A DNA stretch of 64,000 bases from Hyphomicrobiales bacterium (GTDB lineage Bacteria > Pseudomonadota > Alphaproteobacteria > Rhizobiales > Rhizobiaceae). Position 1 is the first letter of the stretch. Each line of letters opens with the position of its first letter. Location: contig UBUL01000008.1 of NCBI GenBank assembly GCA_900468625.1, positions 1 through 64,000 of the forward strand, written 5' to 3'. Of this stretch, positions 8,357-17,027 are shown piece after piece. The position numbers and the translations under genes were made by a program. Below the pieces are notes generated by a model. That model did not search any database and had not been told where the DNA came from. It saw only the letters and a list, made by a program, of their open reading frames with translations.

Positions 8357-8444
8357 TTTCAAATGGCCGCCGCCTGAATTTCAATTGGTCAACACTTGAC
8401 TTTCAATTGGTCATCGCTGTAGTTTCAAACGGTCACCAATGGAA
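8357..8444 (+). repeat. Four tandem 22-bp repeats before the DUF4143 ATPase
   Basis: Units at 8357, 8379, 8401 and 8423 all begin TTTCAA. The consensus is TTTCAAttGGtCa followed by a variable 9-base tail. Units two and three share TTTCAATTGGTCA exactly. The array ends 7 bases before the ATG at 8452. It could be a regulator-binding array or a solo end of an IS21-type element, whose termini carry multiple repeats. Confidence 0.7.
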
Positions 8445-8451
8445 TGAAGCT

Positions 8452-9675
8452 ATGGCGCTGTATCCAAGGCTCGTTAAGCAACGCGTTACCGACGCCATGT
8501 CAGACACGCGAGTCGTTCTGATCGTAGGTCCCCGACAATCAGGCAAAACGACCTTGGTCAGGAAGATGGCCAACGAGGGGATGGAGTATTACACGCTGGA
8601 TAATGGGACGACCCTGGAGGCAGCGCGACAGGATCCAGTTGGCTTTGTAAGGGGTATGGACCGCGCCATTATTGATGAAATTCAGCGCGCTCCCGAGCTG
8701 TTGTTGGCGATCAAGGAGAGTGTGGACATCGACCAGCGCCCAGGGCGTTTCCTCCTGACAGGTTCAGCCAATCTTATGACGCTGCCACGCGTGGCAGACT
8801 CGCTCGCAGGGCGCATGGAGGTCGTTCGATTGCTGCCGCTTGCGCAAAGCGAGATCAGAAGCGCCGGCAGCAGCTTTCTGCAGGATGCCTTTCAAAATGA
8901 AGCAAAGGCCGGAGAACCAATCGTCGGAGACGACCTGATGGCTGCGGTTCTGGCCGGTGGATATCCCGAGGCATTGGGCCGCAAAACCTTGAGCCGCAGA
9001 CAGGACTGGTATGCGGATTACATCCAGGCGATCGTTCAACGCGACGTTCGCGATATCGCGCAAATCGAGCAGATTGCTCAAATGCCGCGACTGCTACGCA
9101 TTCTGGCAGAGCATTCGGGCCAGCTCGTGAACTATTCCGGGATCGGGGCTGCCATCGGGATGAACCACATCACAACGCAAAAATACGTCGGAATCTTCGA
9201 GAGCCTGTTCCTCGCTCGAACCGTGCAACCTTGGTTTTCCAACAAACTAAAACGCCTGACCAAGACGCCGAAAATACATTTCCTCGATTCTGGTCTTCTC
9301 GCATCCCTTCGCGACCTCTCTCTTGAGCGCCTCCGCGACGACAGGGGCCAGTTCGGGGCGTTGCTGGAGACTTTCGTTTTTGGAGAAATCCTCAAACTCG
9401 CCAGCGGTGGGCAAACTCGCTTCGAGTTTTCGCACTTTCGGGACAAGCAGCAGAACGAAGTCGATATCGTCATCGAAGATAGAAGAGGGCGGATCGTCGG
9501 TATTGAAATAAAAGCGGCGGCAACCGTCTCGAATTCCGATTTTTCGGGGTTGCGAATTTTGGCCGAAGCATCCGGAGAAAAGTTTGTTTCGGGTATCGTC
9601 TTGTACGACCATGACAGGGTGATCCCTTTCGGGGAACGTTTGTCCGCTGTTCCAATATCGGCATTGTGGCGTTAG
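8452..9675 (+). CDS. AAA ATPase with DUF4143 domain
   Basis: The product is 407 residues from the ATG at 8452; the frame is open back to 8407, through the repeats. Walker A is GPRQSGKTT and Walker B is AIIDEIQRAPE. The sensor-like LLTGSANLM follows. The C-terminal DUF4143 part carries a nuclease-like fold signature (ETFVFGEILK ... NEVDIVIEDRRGRIVGIEIKAA). These two-domain ATPases are common in accessory DNA and have no settled role. It lies between two toxin-antitoxin-like modules. Confidence 0.8.
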   Translation: MALYPRLVKQRVTDAMSDTRVVLIVGPRQSGKTTLVRKMANEGMEYYTLDNGTTLEAARQDPVGFVRGMDRAIIDEIQRAPELLLAIKESVDIDQRPGRFLLTGSANLMTLPRVADSLAGRMEVVRLLPLAQSEIRSAGSSFLQDAFQNEAKAGEPIVGDDLMAAVLAGGYPEALGRKTLSRRQDWYADYIQAIVQRDVRDIAQIEQIAQMPRLLRILAEHSGQLVNYSGIGAAIGMNHITTQKYVGIFESLFLARTVQPWFSNKLKRLTKTPKIHFLDSGLLASLRDLSLERLRDDRGQFGALLETFVFGEILKLASGGQTRFEFSHFRDKQQNEVDIVIEDRRGRIVGIEIKAAATVSNSDFSGLRILAEASGEKFVSGIVLYDHDRVIPFGERLSAVPISALWR

Positions 9676-9929
9676 CGCGTGAGAATTTCGCTTCAGTCTC
9701 CAGACTCGAGCATTCTTGAAACTTCGACGGGTTTCGATAACAAATTGGCCTTAGGTTCGATTCCCATCAAGGCGACTGGGGCGTGCAGGATCATTGGCCG
9801 CCCTAGATGCGGCATCGATCAGGCCAGAACGCGGATGACGGTTTTTTCCTGCGCGTCGCTCCGTTGAGGTGAGCGCGGCGGCAGCGTCTGACCTGCCACT
9901 GAAGTTTCATCCGGCTACGATTAGACCGT
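9676..9929. other. Intergenic, no gene seen
   Basis: No ribosome site with a plausible frame is present. A GGTTCGATTCCC motif near 9755 recalls a tRNA T-loop, but the rest of a tRNA is absent. Confidence 0.4.
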
Positions 9930-10010
9930 ATGTTCGCGGTTCTGTACGACGGCGACAAGATCTTGCCATTTGGAGATAATCTTGCGGCAATACCGCTATC
10001 TTGTCTTTGA
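9930..10010 (+). pseudogene. 3'-end relic of a second DUF4143 ATPase gene
   Basis: The frame ending at TGA 10008-10010 reads VLYDGDKILPFGDNLAAIPL then SCL. It parallels the end of the intact ATPase upstream, VLYDHDRVIPFGERLSAVPI then SALWR. Only about 25 codons remain. The nucleotide sequences differ enough to indicate a diverged paralogue and not a recent duplication. Confidence 0.6.
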
Positions 10011-10113
10011 GGCGATTAAGGTAGGCGGCCAGAGTTAAAGTTCGATTCTCTTCAAGAGTAGTAAAGGTTCGGAAAACCTGTTCAAAGGCTATTTAGGTAT
10101 AAAGCTCAAGCAT

Positions 10114-10497
10114 CTAGTGAGGCTCATCGGCCGCAATGTGTAGTGACACGCCCGCCTTTTCGGCCGCTGCTCGCAGTCGCTTGTCTCTGGTCCACAAGGT
10201 TGCTTTCTGCTCGAGGAGAACGGACGCTAGCAGATGGGCATCAGTGTAGCCAATACCCATGCTGAAAATGCCGTATCGATCGATCATCGTCATGACTTCG
10301 TCGTGCGTGGCGACAACAGCTCCGCGCTGAGCTATCAAAAAAGCAATGACGCTGCCGCGGTCGCGAAGGCTGCCAAGGGCCAACTCGCCAATCACGCTCG
10401 GATGGCAAAGTAGTCGATCATCTTCGATTATCCTTCGTAGCTCGGCATCGCCATGTCGGAAATGATCAATCCAGATCGAGGTGTCCACTAATATCAC
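10114..10497 (-). CDS. vapC: VapC-type PIN toxin
   Basis: A 127-residue PIN domain of normal VapC size. MILVDTSIWIDHF carries the first Asp, IGELALG the Glu, and GIGYTDAHLLAS with TRDKRL the C-terminal acidic cluster. VapC toxins cleave tRNA or rRNA until neutralised by VapB. The ATG overlaps the vapB stop by 4 bases (ATGA), as is usual for this operon. No key residue is missing, so it should be active. Confidence 0.88.
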   Translation of the reverse strand: MILVDTSIWIDHFRHGDAELRRIIEDDRLLCHPSVIGELALGSLRDRGSVIAFLIAQRGAVVATHDEVMTMIDRYGIFSMGIGYTDAHLLASVLLEQKATLWTRDKRLRAAAEKAGVSLHIAADEPH

Positions 10498-10694
10498 TTA
10501 ACCGCCGTGCTCCGACGGCGCGGAGCTGCCTCGGCATCCGGCATGGTTCCCCCAAGAGCGATGAGGCGTTTTCCTGACTCCACTCGAACCAGCGTCTCCA
10601 ACGCCTGACGAACGAGTGCTGCGGTTTCTTTGGTGCCGGTCAATGATCTAGCCCTGTCCATGAGGGCGTCATCGAGATTAATGGTTGAGCGCAT
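10494..10694 (-). CDS. vapB: VapB-type antitoxin
   Basis: The 66-residue ribbon-helix-helix protein MRSTINLDDALMDRA is typical of the VapB type that begins with R.TI.LDD. LVRQALETLVRVESGKRLIALGG and a disordered basic/acidic tail follow. It is translationally coupled to vapC. It is expected to bind VapC and its own promoter, immediately right of 10694. Confidence 0.85.
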   Translation of the reverse strand: MRSTINLDDALMDRARSLTGTKETAALVRQALETLVRVESGKRLIALGGTMPDAEAAPRRRSTAVK

Positions 10695-10781
10695 CCGCTG
10701 GCCTCCGTGTTATGACGTTAGAAATAGCACCATTTGGTGATAAAATCTACGCCTCTGTCGCTTCCGTACACGGAACGTGGT

Positions 10782-11468
10782 CTACGAATGTAAGATAGCG
10801 CGACGCTCCCATTCGATAGGATATTGGAACTGAGCCGTGAAGTTGAAGACGGTGCTATCAGTGCCGCAGGCTCGAAAATATTGGTCCACAGTTCGTATCC
10901 ATTCAGCATAGGCCTGTTCGATCGACTGATGCAATAGGAAGGCTGCTTCTTTTAACATACTGCTACGAAAAGCCATTTCGGACAGCTGCCGAAAGTTCTT
11001 TGCGTGCGTCAGCCGATCCTCGAAATATTCCTTGGCAAATCTGTAGGCGTCCTCGGGTCTCAACAGACTTGGTGTCGCGAGCGGCTCCTGGTCGAGTTCG
11101 TAAAGGACGATGCCGTCGCGGCGCAGGTCGACGAAGAAGTATCGGCCCTGCTCCAGCAGCGTATTCACGTCGCGAAGAGAGTGCACGATGAAATTCACCG
11201 GCGTCTTGAACTCCTCGTCACGCATGAAGCGAATGGCAGCCCTTTGCCAATAGCGGTCGAAAACGGTCAGCCTCTTATCATTGACGACGATCAATATATC
11301 GAAGTCGGATCGGTAGCCCTTTTTCGTATGCGGTTCATCGACCCAGCCACCACGGGCATAGGATCCGAACAGGATGATTTTCAGAATGCGGCCGCGCTTC
11401 TTGAAATCTGCCGAGCCTCCCTTCAGCGCGTCCTCGAACTCCTCATGCAACACCTCCAGGACGCGCAC
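10782..11468 (-). CDS. MNT-type nucleotidyltransferase with incomplete HEPN domain
   Basis: The 228-residue protein has an N-terminal nucleotidyltransferase core, ILFGSYARGGWVDEP (GSxxRG type), with the catalytic pair in SDFDILIVV. The C-terminal half resembles a HEPN domain (YRFAKEYFEDRLTHAKNF ... EAAFLLHQSIEQAY). The usual R-x4-6-H motif and the last helices are missing, and the ending looks unrelated to HEPN. Full-length fusion proteins of this type are nearer 300 residues. It may be a truncated or frameshifted relative of MNT-HEPN proteins, which occur in toxin-antitoxin contexts. A 3' frameshift cannot be proven from sequence alone. Confidence 0.65.
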   Translation of the reverse strand: MRVLEVLHEEFEDALKGGSADFKKRGRILKIILFGSYARGGWVDEPHTKKGYRSDFDILIVVNDKRLTVFDRYWQRAAIRFMRDEEFKTPVNFIVHSLRDVNTLLEQGRYFFVDLRRDGIVLYELDQEPLATPSLLRPEDAYRFAKEYFEDRLTHAKNFRQLSEMAFRSSMLKEAAFLLHQSIEQAYAEWIRTVDQYFRACGTDSTVFNFTAQFQYPIEWERRAILHS

Positions 11469-11741
11469 GAGTTCCCGTCATTTGAGCGGCGGCAAGTGGT
11501 CGATGCTGGACTTCATGAACAATGACGGATCTTTCACGGGCATGAGACAGGCATAAACGAGCTTTCGTTTCAGATCCGCAGGTTGCACGAAAACAGGATG
11601 GAATGCGACAAAAATGTTGCATCAAAATTTAGAAGCCATACTAGGCGTGGTGACGGACTAACGATTTTGGATCCCATCTGAAGAGCAAAGCAAGGCTCAC
11701 TTTTGCAGGTTGGCAATGAATGGCGAAGTCTTTCGGGGTTA

Positions 11742-12599
11742 TCAATAGGAGCGCTTGAAGCCATTCGTGCCAGGTGGACGCATGCGCTTTCCGCGCCGAA
11801 ACGGCCGAACGAGAAATTCGGTCAGATTCTGCGGCTCGCGGATGTTGGGCAGGCCGACATCGGGCCATTCCGCAGGTTTCGGATAATAGGCCGTCCCGAA
11901 CAGAATGTCCCATATCGCCGAGCCGCTGCCGAAATTCCTGTTGAAATGCTGCTGTTCGATGGAATGGTGAATGCGGTGAAAGCGGTTGTCGGGAAAGACG
12001 TAGCGGACCCAGCCCAGGTTCAGACGCGTCGAGCTATGTTCGAAATAGCCTTGCCAGCGAACGAAGAACACCCAGATCCAGGGAACATAGTCCTGCCTGA
12101 AATCGAAGAGCAGCGAAACGGGAACGATCAGGAACGGAATCCTGAAGATCTCCTCGCTGAAATGGTGGTTGCTGTTGAAGGCGCTCATCTCCTCGAGCGA
12201 ATGATGTTCCGCGTGGAAGCGCCAGAAGAATCTGCTGCTATGCTGCAGCCTGTGGAACCAATAGTAGAAGAACTCGCTGACCTGCAGGACGAGGAAGGAC
12301 GCAGCTATGGCGCCTAAAAGGTGCAGCAGCCAGACGTTCGAAAATTTCGAGAGGAACGTCAGGTCGATCTTGAATAGCGGTTTGATGCCGATATAGGCCC
12401 AAAGCCAATAGAAGAGCGTCAGGCTTGCCTTCGTGATGAGGATGTTCGTCACGCAGAAGACGGCGCCGCGAAGCTTCGATATGTAGGTATAGCGAGACTT
12501 CGGAAAGAAGATCTCCGCCGCCAGCAGCAGGATCGCGACCGGAAGGACGCGATCGGTGTACTCCTCCATGAAGTTCAGCGATTGAAGCAAATTTTCCAT
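11742..12599 (-). CDS. Sterol desaturase / fatty acid hydroxylase family protein
   Basis: The product is 285 residues from the ATG at 12599 (MENLLQSLNF); the longer frame to 12770 has a non-membrane-like extension. Several membrane spans flank the di-iron histidine clusters HRLQH, HAEHH, NSNHH and HRIHH. Family members hydroxylate or desaturate lipids at the membrane with O2. The substrate is not predictable. It stands alone downstream of the exporter operon, separated by 163 bp. Confidence 0.85.
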   Translation of the reverse strand: MENLLQSLNFMEEYTDRVLPVAILLLAAEIFFPKSRYTYISKLRGAVFCVTNILITKASLTLFYWLWAYIGIKPLFKIDLTFLSKFSNVWLLHLLGAIAASFLVLQVSEFFYYWFHRLQHSSRFFWRFHAEHHSLEEMSAFNSNHHFSEEIFRIPFLIVPVSLLFDFRQDYVPWIWVFFVRWQGYFEHSSTRLNLGWVRYVFPDNRFHRIHHSIEQQHFNRNFGSGSAIWDILFGTAYYPKPAEWPDVGLPNIREPQNLTEFLVRPFRRGKRMRPPGTNGFKRSY

Positions 12600-12762
12600 T
12601 GTCAATTTGCTGTCCACGGAACGAGGGAAGGGGCACCACGATCCTCCTTTATCCGAGGAAAGTTGGCGCTTCAACTTGATGATTAAAAACTGGTTAAAGC
12701 CATGCGTTAACGGGCAAGAATGGCCTACCCGATGACAACGATCGCAGCGTAAGACAATCAGC

Positions 12763-13965
12763 CTATCCACGGGATCTCAATGCGGCGATCAGTGGCAGCC
12801 GGGCTGCTGCGAATGCCGGAAGGGCGCCGCCGAGGAGCCCGATTGCAAGGCCGAGCAAGCCGCCGGCCAGCATGACATCGATGGTCACGGTCAGCTGAAA
12901 GGCCATGCTGGCCTCATTGGCCCCTATGGTGCTGGCGTACCAGCCGTCGAAGAGAAGCCTTGATGCGGCGACGCCGATACCTGCTCCGCATGCGGCCAAC
13001 GCGGCCGCTTCGAACCAGGTTGCCAGAAAGGTGGACAGCCGGCTGAAGCCGAGTGCCCGCAAGGTCGCGATCTCGACCCTTCTGTCCGAGATGGAACTCA
13101 TCATCGTGTTGAGCGCACCGGCCGTCGCGCCTGCGGCCATCAACAGCGCGATCGGCCATCCGAACAAACGGATGAGATCGGCTGTATGTCCTGCCTGTAC
13201 CGCATAAAGTTCGGCCTCGGATACGGCCTTCAGCGGCGTTTCGGTTATCGTCGCCAGCTTGTCGTTCAATTTGGCGAGGGAGGATGGGTCGGCAAGCCGC
13301 AATCGCAGGCTTTGCACCTCCCCCTGCCGGTCGAAGGCAGCGCGCACCGCGTCGATGTCGCCCCAGATTTCCGACTCGAACGCGCCGCCATTGGCTGCAA
13401 AATGCCCGACCACCGTCCAGTCGACGGTGCCCAACCGCACCTTGGCGCCGATACCGAGGCCTGGATAATCGCGGACGATGCCTGCGCCGACGACGATCTC
13501 CCTGGCGCCGGGCGCAAACAGCCTCCCTTGCGAAAGGATAATGCCCTGCCGGATCGAGAAGCCGCTGCCGTCCATACCGCGCAAGGCAAGGGTCCTTGAA
13601 GTTCCGTTGCTTGCGATCGGAAGATCGACCGGGACCACCAGTTCGCGGGATGCAAGAAGGCCTCCGCCCGCATCACGAAGGATGCCGACATCATCCCTCC
13701 TGGCCCTGAGGTTACGAATCGCATCGGCGGAAATATCGGAGCCGGTCTCCTGGTTCGTGCCGCCGCCGAGCACCACGGCCACGAGCGGCGAGCCCGCGCC
13801 GGCCAAGGCCTTCTCGAAGCCGCTCGCCATCGCGAGGAAGCCTGTAAGGACCATGACGACGAGCGATACCGACAGCGCCATGGAGAGCGAGATCGCCAGG
13901 CGCCGTTTCATGCTGCCGAGAGCGGTCCTTGTCGCGACGATTATTTGCCTGATTTGGATGGACAT
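12763..13965 (-). CDS. ABC exporter permease, FtsX/MacB type (second)
   Basis: The 400-residue protein has one N-terminal span (LSMALSVSLVVMVLTGFLAMA), then a large periplasmic domain of about 220 residues. Three C-terminal spans begin near IALLMAAGATAGALNTMM, the FtsX pattern. ISDRRVEIATLRALGFSR is the conserved cytoplasmic loop that contacts the ATPase. It is last in the operon, 5 bp after the other permease. Together they would form a heterodimeric permease as in LolCE. Confidence 0.85.
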   Translation of the reverse strand: MSIQIRQIIVATRTALGSMKRRLAISLSMALSVSLVVMVLTGFLAMASGFEKALAGAGSPLVAVVLGGGTNQETGSDISADAIRNLRARRDDVGILRDAGGGLLASRELVVPVDLPIASNGTSRTLALRGMDGSGFSIRQGIILSQGRLFAPGAREIVVGAGIVRDYPGLGIGAKVRLGTVDWTVVGHFAANGGAFESEIWGDIDAVRAAFDRQGEVQSLRLRLADPSSLAKLNDKLATITETPLKAVSEAELYAVQAGHTADLIRLFGWPIALLMAAGATAGALNTMMSSISDRRVEIATLRALGFSRLSTFLATWFEAAALAACGAGIGVAASRLLFDGWYASTIGANEASMAFQLTVTIDVMLAGGLLGLAIGLLGGALPAFAAARLPLIAALRSRG

Positions 13966-13970
13966 GCCGG

Positions 13971-15113
13971 TTACCTCGTTCGAAAAGCTCTCATGATGGG
14001 AGTTCGCATGGCGCTGACGGCAGGCGCGATGCCGGTCGCAAGGCCAAGGGCAAGCACGATCGCTGCTGCGCGCATCAGGACGGCCGGTGAGAAGACGAGC
14101 CCGAGCGACGGGCCGATAAGCATCGTCCCCACCTTCGCCAGGGCCAGACCGATGGCTCCGCCGACGACGAAAATGAACAATGTCTCACCCAGAACGAGGG
14201 TCAGGATCGTCACGCGCGAAATGCCCAGCGTTTTCAGCACGGCGATCTCGAACGTCCGTTCGCGCACGGCAAAGATCATGGTGTTGATGACGACCATCAG
14301 CAGCGTGACGAAGGCAGCACCTGTGACCAGGTCGACGATGAGGCCGATATCGGCATATTGGCGCAGGAAGGCTTCGAGAAACTGTTTTTCGGATTGCGTG
14401 CGCGTGGGCGAGGCCGAGTTGGCGAAAAGCGCGTCGATATGAGCTGCCAGCGCTCCCGGTGAGACGCCTTCGCGCGGCCGGACGATGAACGCATCGACCG
14501 TGTCCTTGTCCTTTGCGCGCGCGGCATCGACGTAATCGTAGCGGGCGATGGTGAAGTAGGTGTCCGTGCTGGCGCTTTCGCCTTCGAAAATGCCGGCGAT
14601 CTCGAAGCGCCAGTCGCGGCTGCCGTCCTGTCTCGCCATCTGGAAGGCGGTGACGGTGATAGGCTCTCCAACCGACCAGCCTTCGGCTTCGGCCAGTGCT
14701 TTGCCGACCAGCACCCGGTCGTGGCCCTGATCGATCGCCGCAAGCAGATCCGGAGTAAGGCCGAATTCACCGCCGTTGGTTTGCATCAGCAGCGCCGGAT
14801 CGACGGCGCTGATGGGAACGACATTCTTTTCGACATCGACGAAACCGCGCAGGCGCGCCATGTAGCCGACCGCAGCGACATCGGGGTCGGCTGCGATGCG
14901 GGCGCAGTGCGCCATGGGCAACGTCTGTCCGCGCCCGCCTGCACTCATGACGCCGAGAATAGTGTCGCTGGCGGCCGACGTGCCCTGCGAGCCGGCAAGA
15001 AAACTGGCGGTCAGCCCATGGATGAGAAAGGCAATGGCGATGCACACAATAAGCAGAACCGTGCGCAGCGGCTTTCGCCAGGTGTTCTTTCGGGCAAGGT
15101 CGAGGAAGGTCAT
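13971..15113 (-). CDS. ABC exporter permease, FtsX/MacB type (first)
   Basis: The product is 380 residues from the ATG at 15113, which shares its A with the stop of the ATPase gene. The frame is open further upstream inside that gene but is not needed. It has an N-terminal span (TVLLIVCIAIAFLIHGLTA), a periplasmic domain, then three spans starting at FVTLLMVVINTMIFAVRERTFE. The ERTFEIAVLKTLGISR loop is the FtsX coupling motif. Confidence 0.85.
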   Translation of the reverse strand: MTFLDLARKNTWRKPLRTVLLIVCIAIAFLIHGLTASFLAGSQGTSAASDTILGVMSAGGRGQTLPMAHCARIAADPDVAAVGYMARLRGFVDVEKNVVPISAVDPALLMQTNGGEFGLTPDLLAAIDQGHDRVLVGKALAEAEGWSVGEPITVTAFQMARQDGSRDWRFEIAGIFEGESASTDTYFTIARYDYVDAARAKDKDTVDAFIVRPREGVSPGALAAHIDALFANSASPTRTQSEKQFLEAFLRQYADIGLIVDLVTGAAFVTLLMVVINTMIFAVRERTFEIAVLKTLGISRVTILTLVLGETLFIFVVGGAIGLALAKVGTMLIGPSLGLVFSPAVLMRAAAIVLALGLATGIAPAVSAMRTPIMRAFRTR

Positions 15114-15808
15114 CACGCCGCCTTTTCCGCTTCGATGAACTGTCCCTTGTCGAGATGCAGCGTCCGCCTGGCCGAACCCGCGGCCCGTGGGTCGTGCGTC
15201 ACCATGACAATGGTCTTTCCCAATTCGCGGTTGAGGAAGGCGAGCATCCGCAGCACATCGTCGGCGGCTGCCCGGTCGAGATCGCCGGTCGGCTCGTCGC
15301 AAAGCAGCAGACCAGGATCGGAGACGATGGCGCGGGCAATCCCGACGCGCTGCTGCTGTCCGCCGGACATGGACGAAGGATATTGCTTTTCCCGGCCGGC
15401 AAGCCCGACCAGATCGAGAACCTTGCCGACCCGTTCACGCCGCTCTTTTCTGGTGAGAGGTTTCAGGAGAAGCGGCAGCTCGACATTCTCGGCCGCCGTC
15501 AGCATCGGCAGGAGATTGTAGAACTGGAAGACGATGCCGATATGGTGCGCCCGCCAGGACGAGAGCGCCCGCTCCCCCATCCAGTCGAGCCGATGGTCGC
15601 CGATGCCGATACTTCCGGCATCCGGCCGGTCGATGCCGGCCAGCATGTTGAGCAGCGTCGATTTCCCAGATCCGGAAGGTCCCATGATCGCGACGAAATC
15701 GCCCTGCGGAATGGCAAGGTCCAAGCTTGAGAAGATAGGGATATCCTCCTTGCCGATACGATAGGTCTTCCGCACTTGCTTGAGGTCGATATAGGCGGCA
15801 TGGGTCAT
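15113..15808 (-). CDS. ABC exporter ATP-binding protein, LolD/MacB type
   Basis: The 231-residue protein has Walker A GPSGSGKST, Q-loop VFQFYNLLPML, signature MSGGQQQRVGIARA, Walker B LLLCDEPTGDLD, and H-loop VMVTHDPRAA. EPTGDLD together with short length is typical of the LolD/MacB class (mechanotransmission-type exporters). The start overlaps the adaptor stop by 4 bases, and the stop overlaps the first permease start. Confidence 0.92.
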   Translation of the reverse strand: MTHAAYIDLKQVRKTYRIGKEDIPIFSSLDLAIPQGDFVAIMGPSGSGKSTLLNMLAGIDRPDAGSIGIGDHRLDWMGERALSSWRAHHIGIVFQFYNLLPMLTAAENVELPLLLKPLTRKERRERVGKVLDLVGLAGREKQYPSSMSGGQQQRVGIARAIVSDPGLLLCDEPTGDLDRAAADDVLRMLAFLNRELGKTIVMVTHDPRAAGSARRTLHLDKGQFIEAEKAA

Positions 15809-16947
15809 GGCTTGCTGTCCCTGTTCTGGCTGATCGTGTCTGTAAGGGAGATGCGGATGCGCGCGGCCATGTTCGGCCGGATGCCCTCCGGCGGATCGAT
15901 GAGGGCAAGGCGCACCGTAATCGTGCCTTTTTCGATGGAAGCAGTGGGCGCGATCCGCACGACTTCGATTGCAAAGGCGCGATCCGGAAATCCGTCGAGC
16001 ACGGCTTCGCCTCGCAAGCCCGGTCTCAGCGATGCGATGTTGGTCTCCGCCACATCGGCGTCGATTGCCATGCTGGCCGTATCGGTGATTGTAAGCAGGC
16101 TCTGGTTTTCGCGCACGCTGTCGGCGCGGGCAAGCACGGTGTCGCCGACGTGGGCATTGAGCCGCGTCACCGTGCCGCCAAAAGGCGCGCGGATCGTCAG
16201 TTCCGCCAGCGGCTCCTCGGCAGAGCGGATGCCGAGGTCGGCTGTAGCGATATCCTGCCGGGCCTGCGTCACGGCATTGGAGGCGCGGGCAAAGGCTGCC
16301 TGCGATTCTTCCAGCTGCTGCCTTGAAGCGGCATGGCGGCCAGCGAGGCTTTCAAGGCGATCCAGCGCCGCCCGCGCCTGCGTGAGATCGATGTCGCGAG
16401 CCGCAAGCGCCAGTTTCGCGGCCGATCTGGCAGCTTCGGCCTTTTCGAGCGCAATATGGGCGACGGCGTCATCCAGCGTGACCAAAACTTGGCCGGCTAC
16501 AACGCGGTCGCCCAATTCGACCGCGACGCCGGTGATTCTGGCCTCGTACTTGGAAAATACCGTCGTGGTTCGTGGCGCAACGACTGTGCCGGCACCGGTT
16601 ATCTCACCGATTGCCGAACCCTGCCGGCTTGGAGTGCTTTGCCTATAATCCTTTTTGTCTGCCCTTTCTGCCGGTCGGAAAGCTTCCGTTGCGCGCGGGC
16701 CGTTTTGCGAAGCCGGTATCGCAGAGGCCGGCATCTCCCACGGATGGAGTATCCCGGGCCGATAGAAGATGATGGTCAGGGCTGCTGCTGCAAGTGTCGT
16801 CAAGGTCAGAGGAAGGAGCGCCCGCCGCGCTGGCTTGTGCGGCTGGCCGTATGTCGCGTGCTGGCGCTCGAGTGAAAGGGACGTGAGCGTCGCTGCTATT
16901 CGATGGTCGTGGTCGGTGATGGTGCTCATGCCTGGCAGCATCATCAT
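15805..16947 (-). CDS. Periplasmic adaptor protein (HlyD/RND-MFP type)
   Basis: The 380-residue protein has a single N-terminal anchor (ALLPLTLTTLAAAALTIIFY). The barrel-sandwich lipoyl half-motif is YEARITGVAVELGDRVVAGQ. An alpha-helical hairpin (residues about 155-240) and the second lipoyl half (IRAPFGGTVTRLNAHVGDTV) follow. It would link the inner-membrane ABC exporter to an outer-membrane channel, which is not encoded nearby. Two starts are possible (16947 or 16929), and neither has a strong ribosome site. Confidence 0.85.
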   Translation of the reverse strand: MMMLPGMSTITDHDHRIAATLTSLSLERQHATYGQPHKPARRALLPLTLTTLAAAALTIIFYRPGILHPWEMPASAIPASQNGPRATEAFRPAERADKKDYRQSTPSRQGSAIGEITGAGTVVAPRTTTVFSKYEARITGVAVELGDRVVAGQVLVTLDDAVAHIALEKAEAARSAAKLALAARDIDLTQARAALDRLESLAGRHAASRQQLEESQAAFARASNAVTQARQDIATADLGIRSAEEPLAELTIRAPFGGTVTRLNAHVGDTVLARADSVRENQSLLTITDTASMAIDADVAETNIASLRPGLRGEAVLDGFPDRAFAIEVVRIAPTASIEKGTITVRLALIDPPEGIRPNMAARIRISLTDTISQNRDSKP

Positions 16948-17027
16948 CCGACCGGAACGGGGAGACCTGAAACACGTTCGGGATCGTACTCGATCGCGAT
17001 TCAGTCAGTCCTTGGTGCCCTTGTGGG

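Noticed and set aside
9750..9775. GGTTCGATTCCC motif that resembles a tRNA T-loop
   Set aside because: The 5-bp stem does not pair well, and no acceptor, D or anticodon arm could be found around it, so neither a tRNA nor a clear attachment-site fragment is supported.
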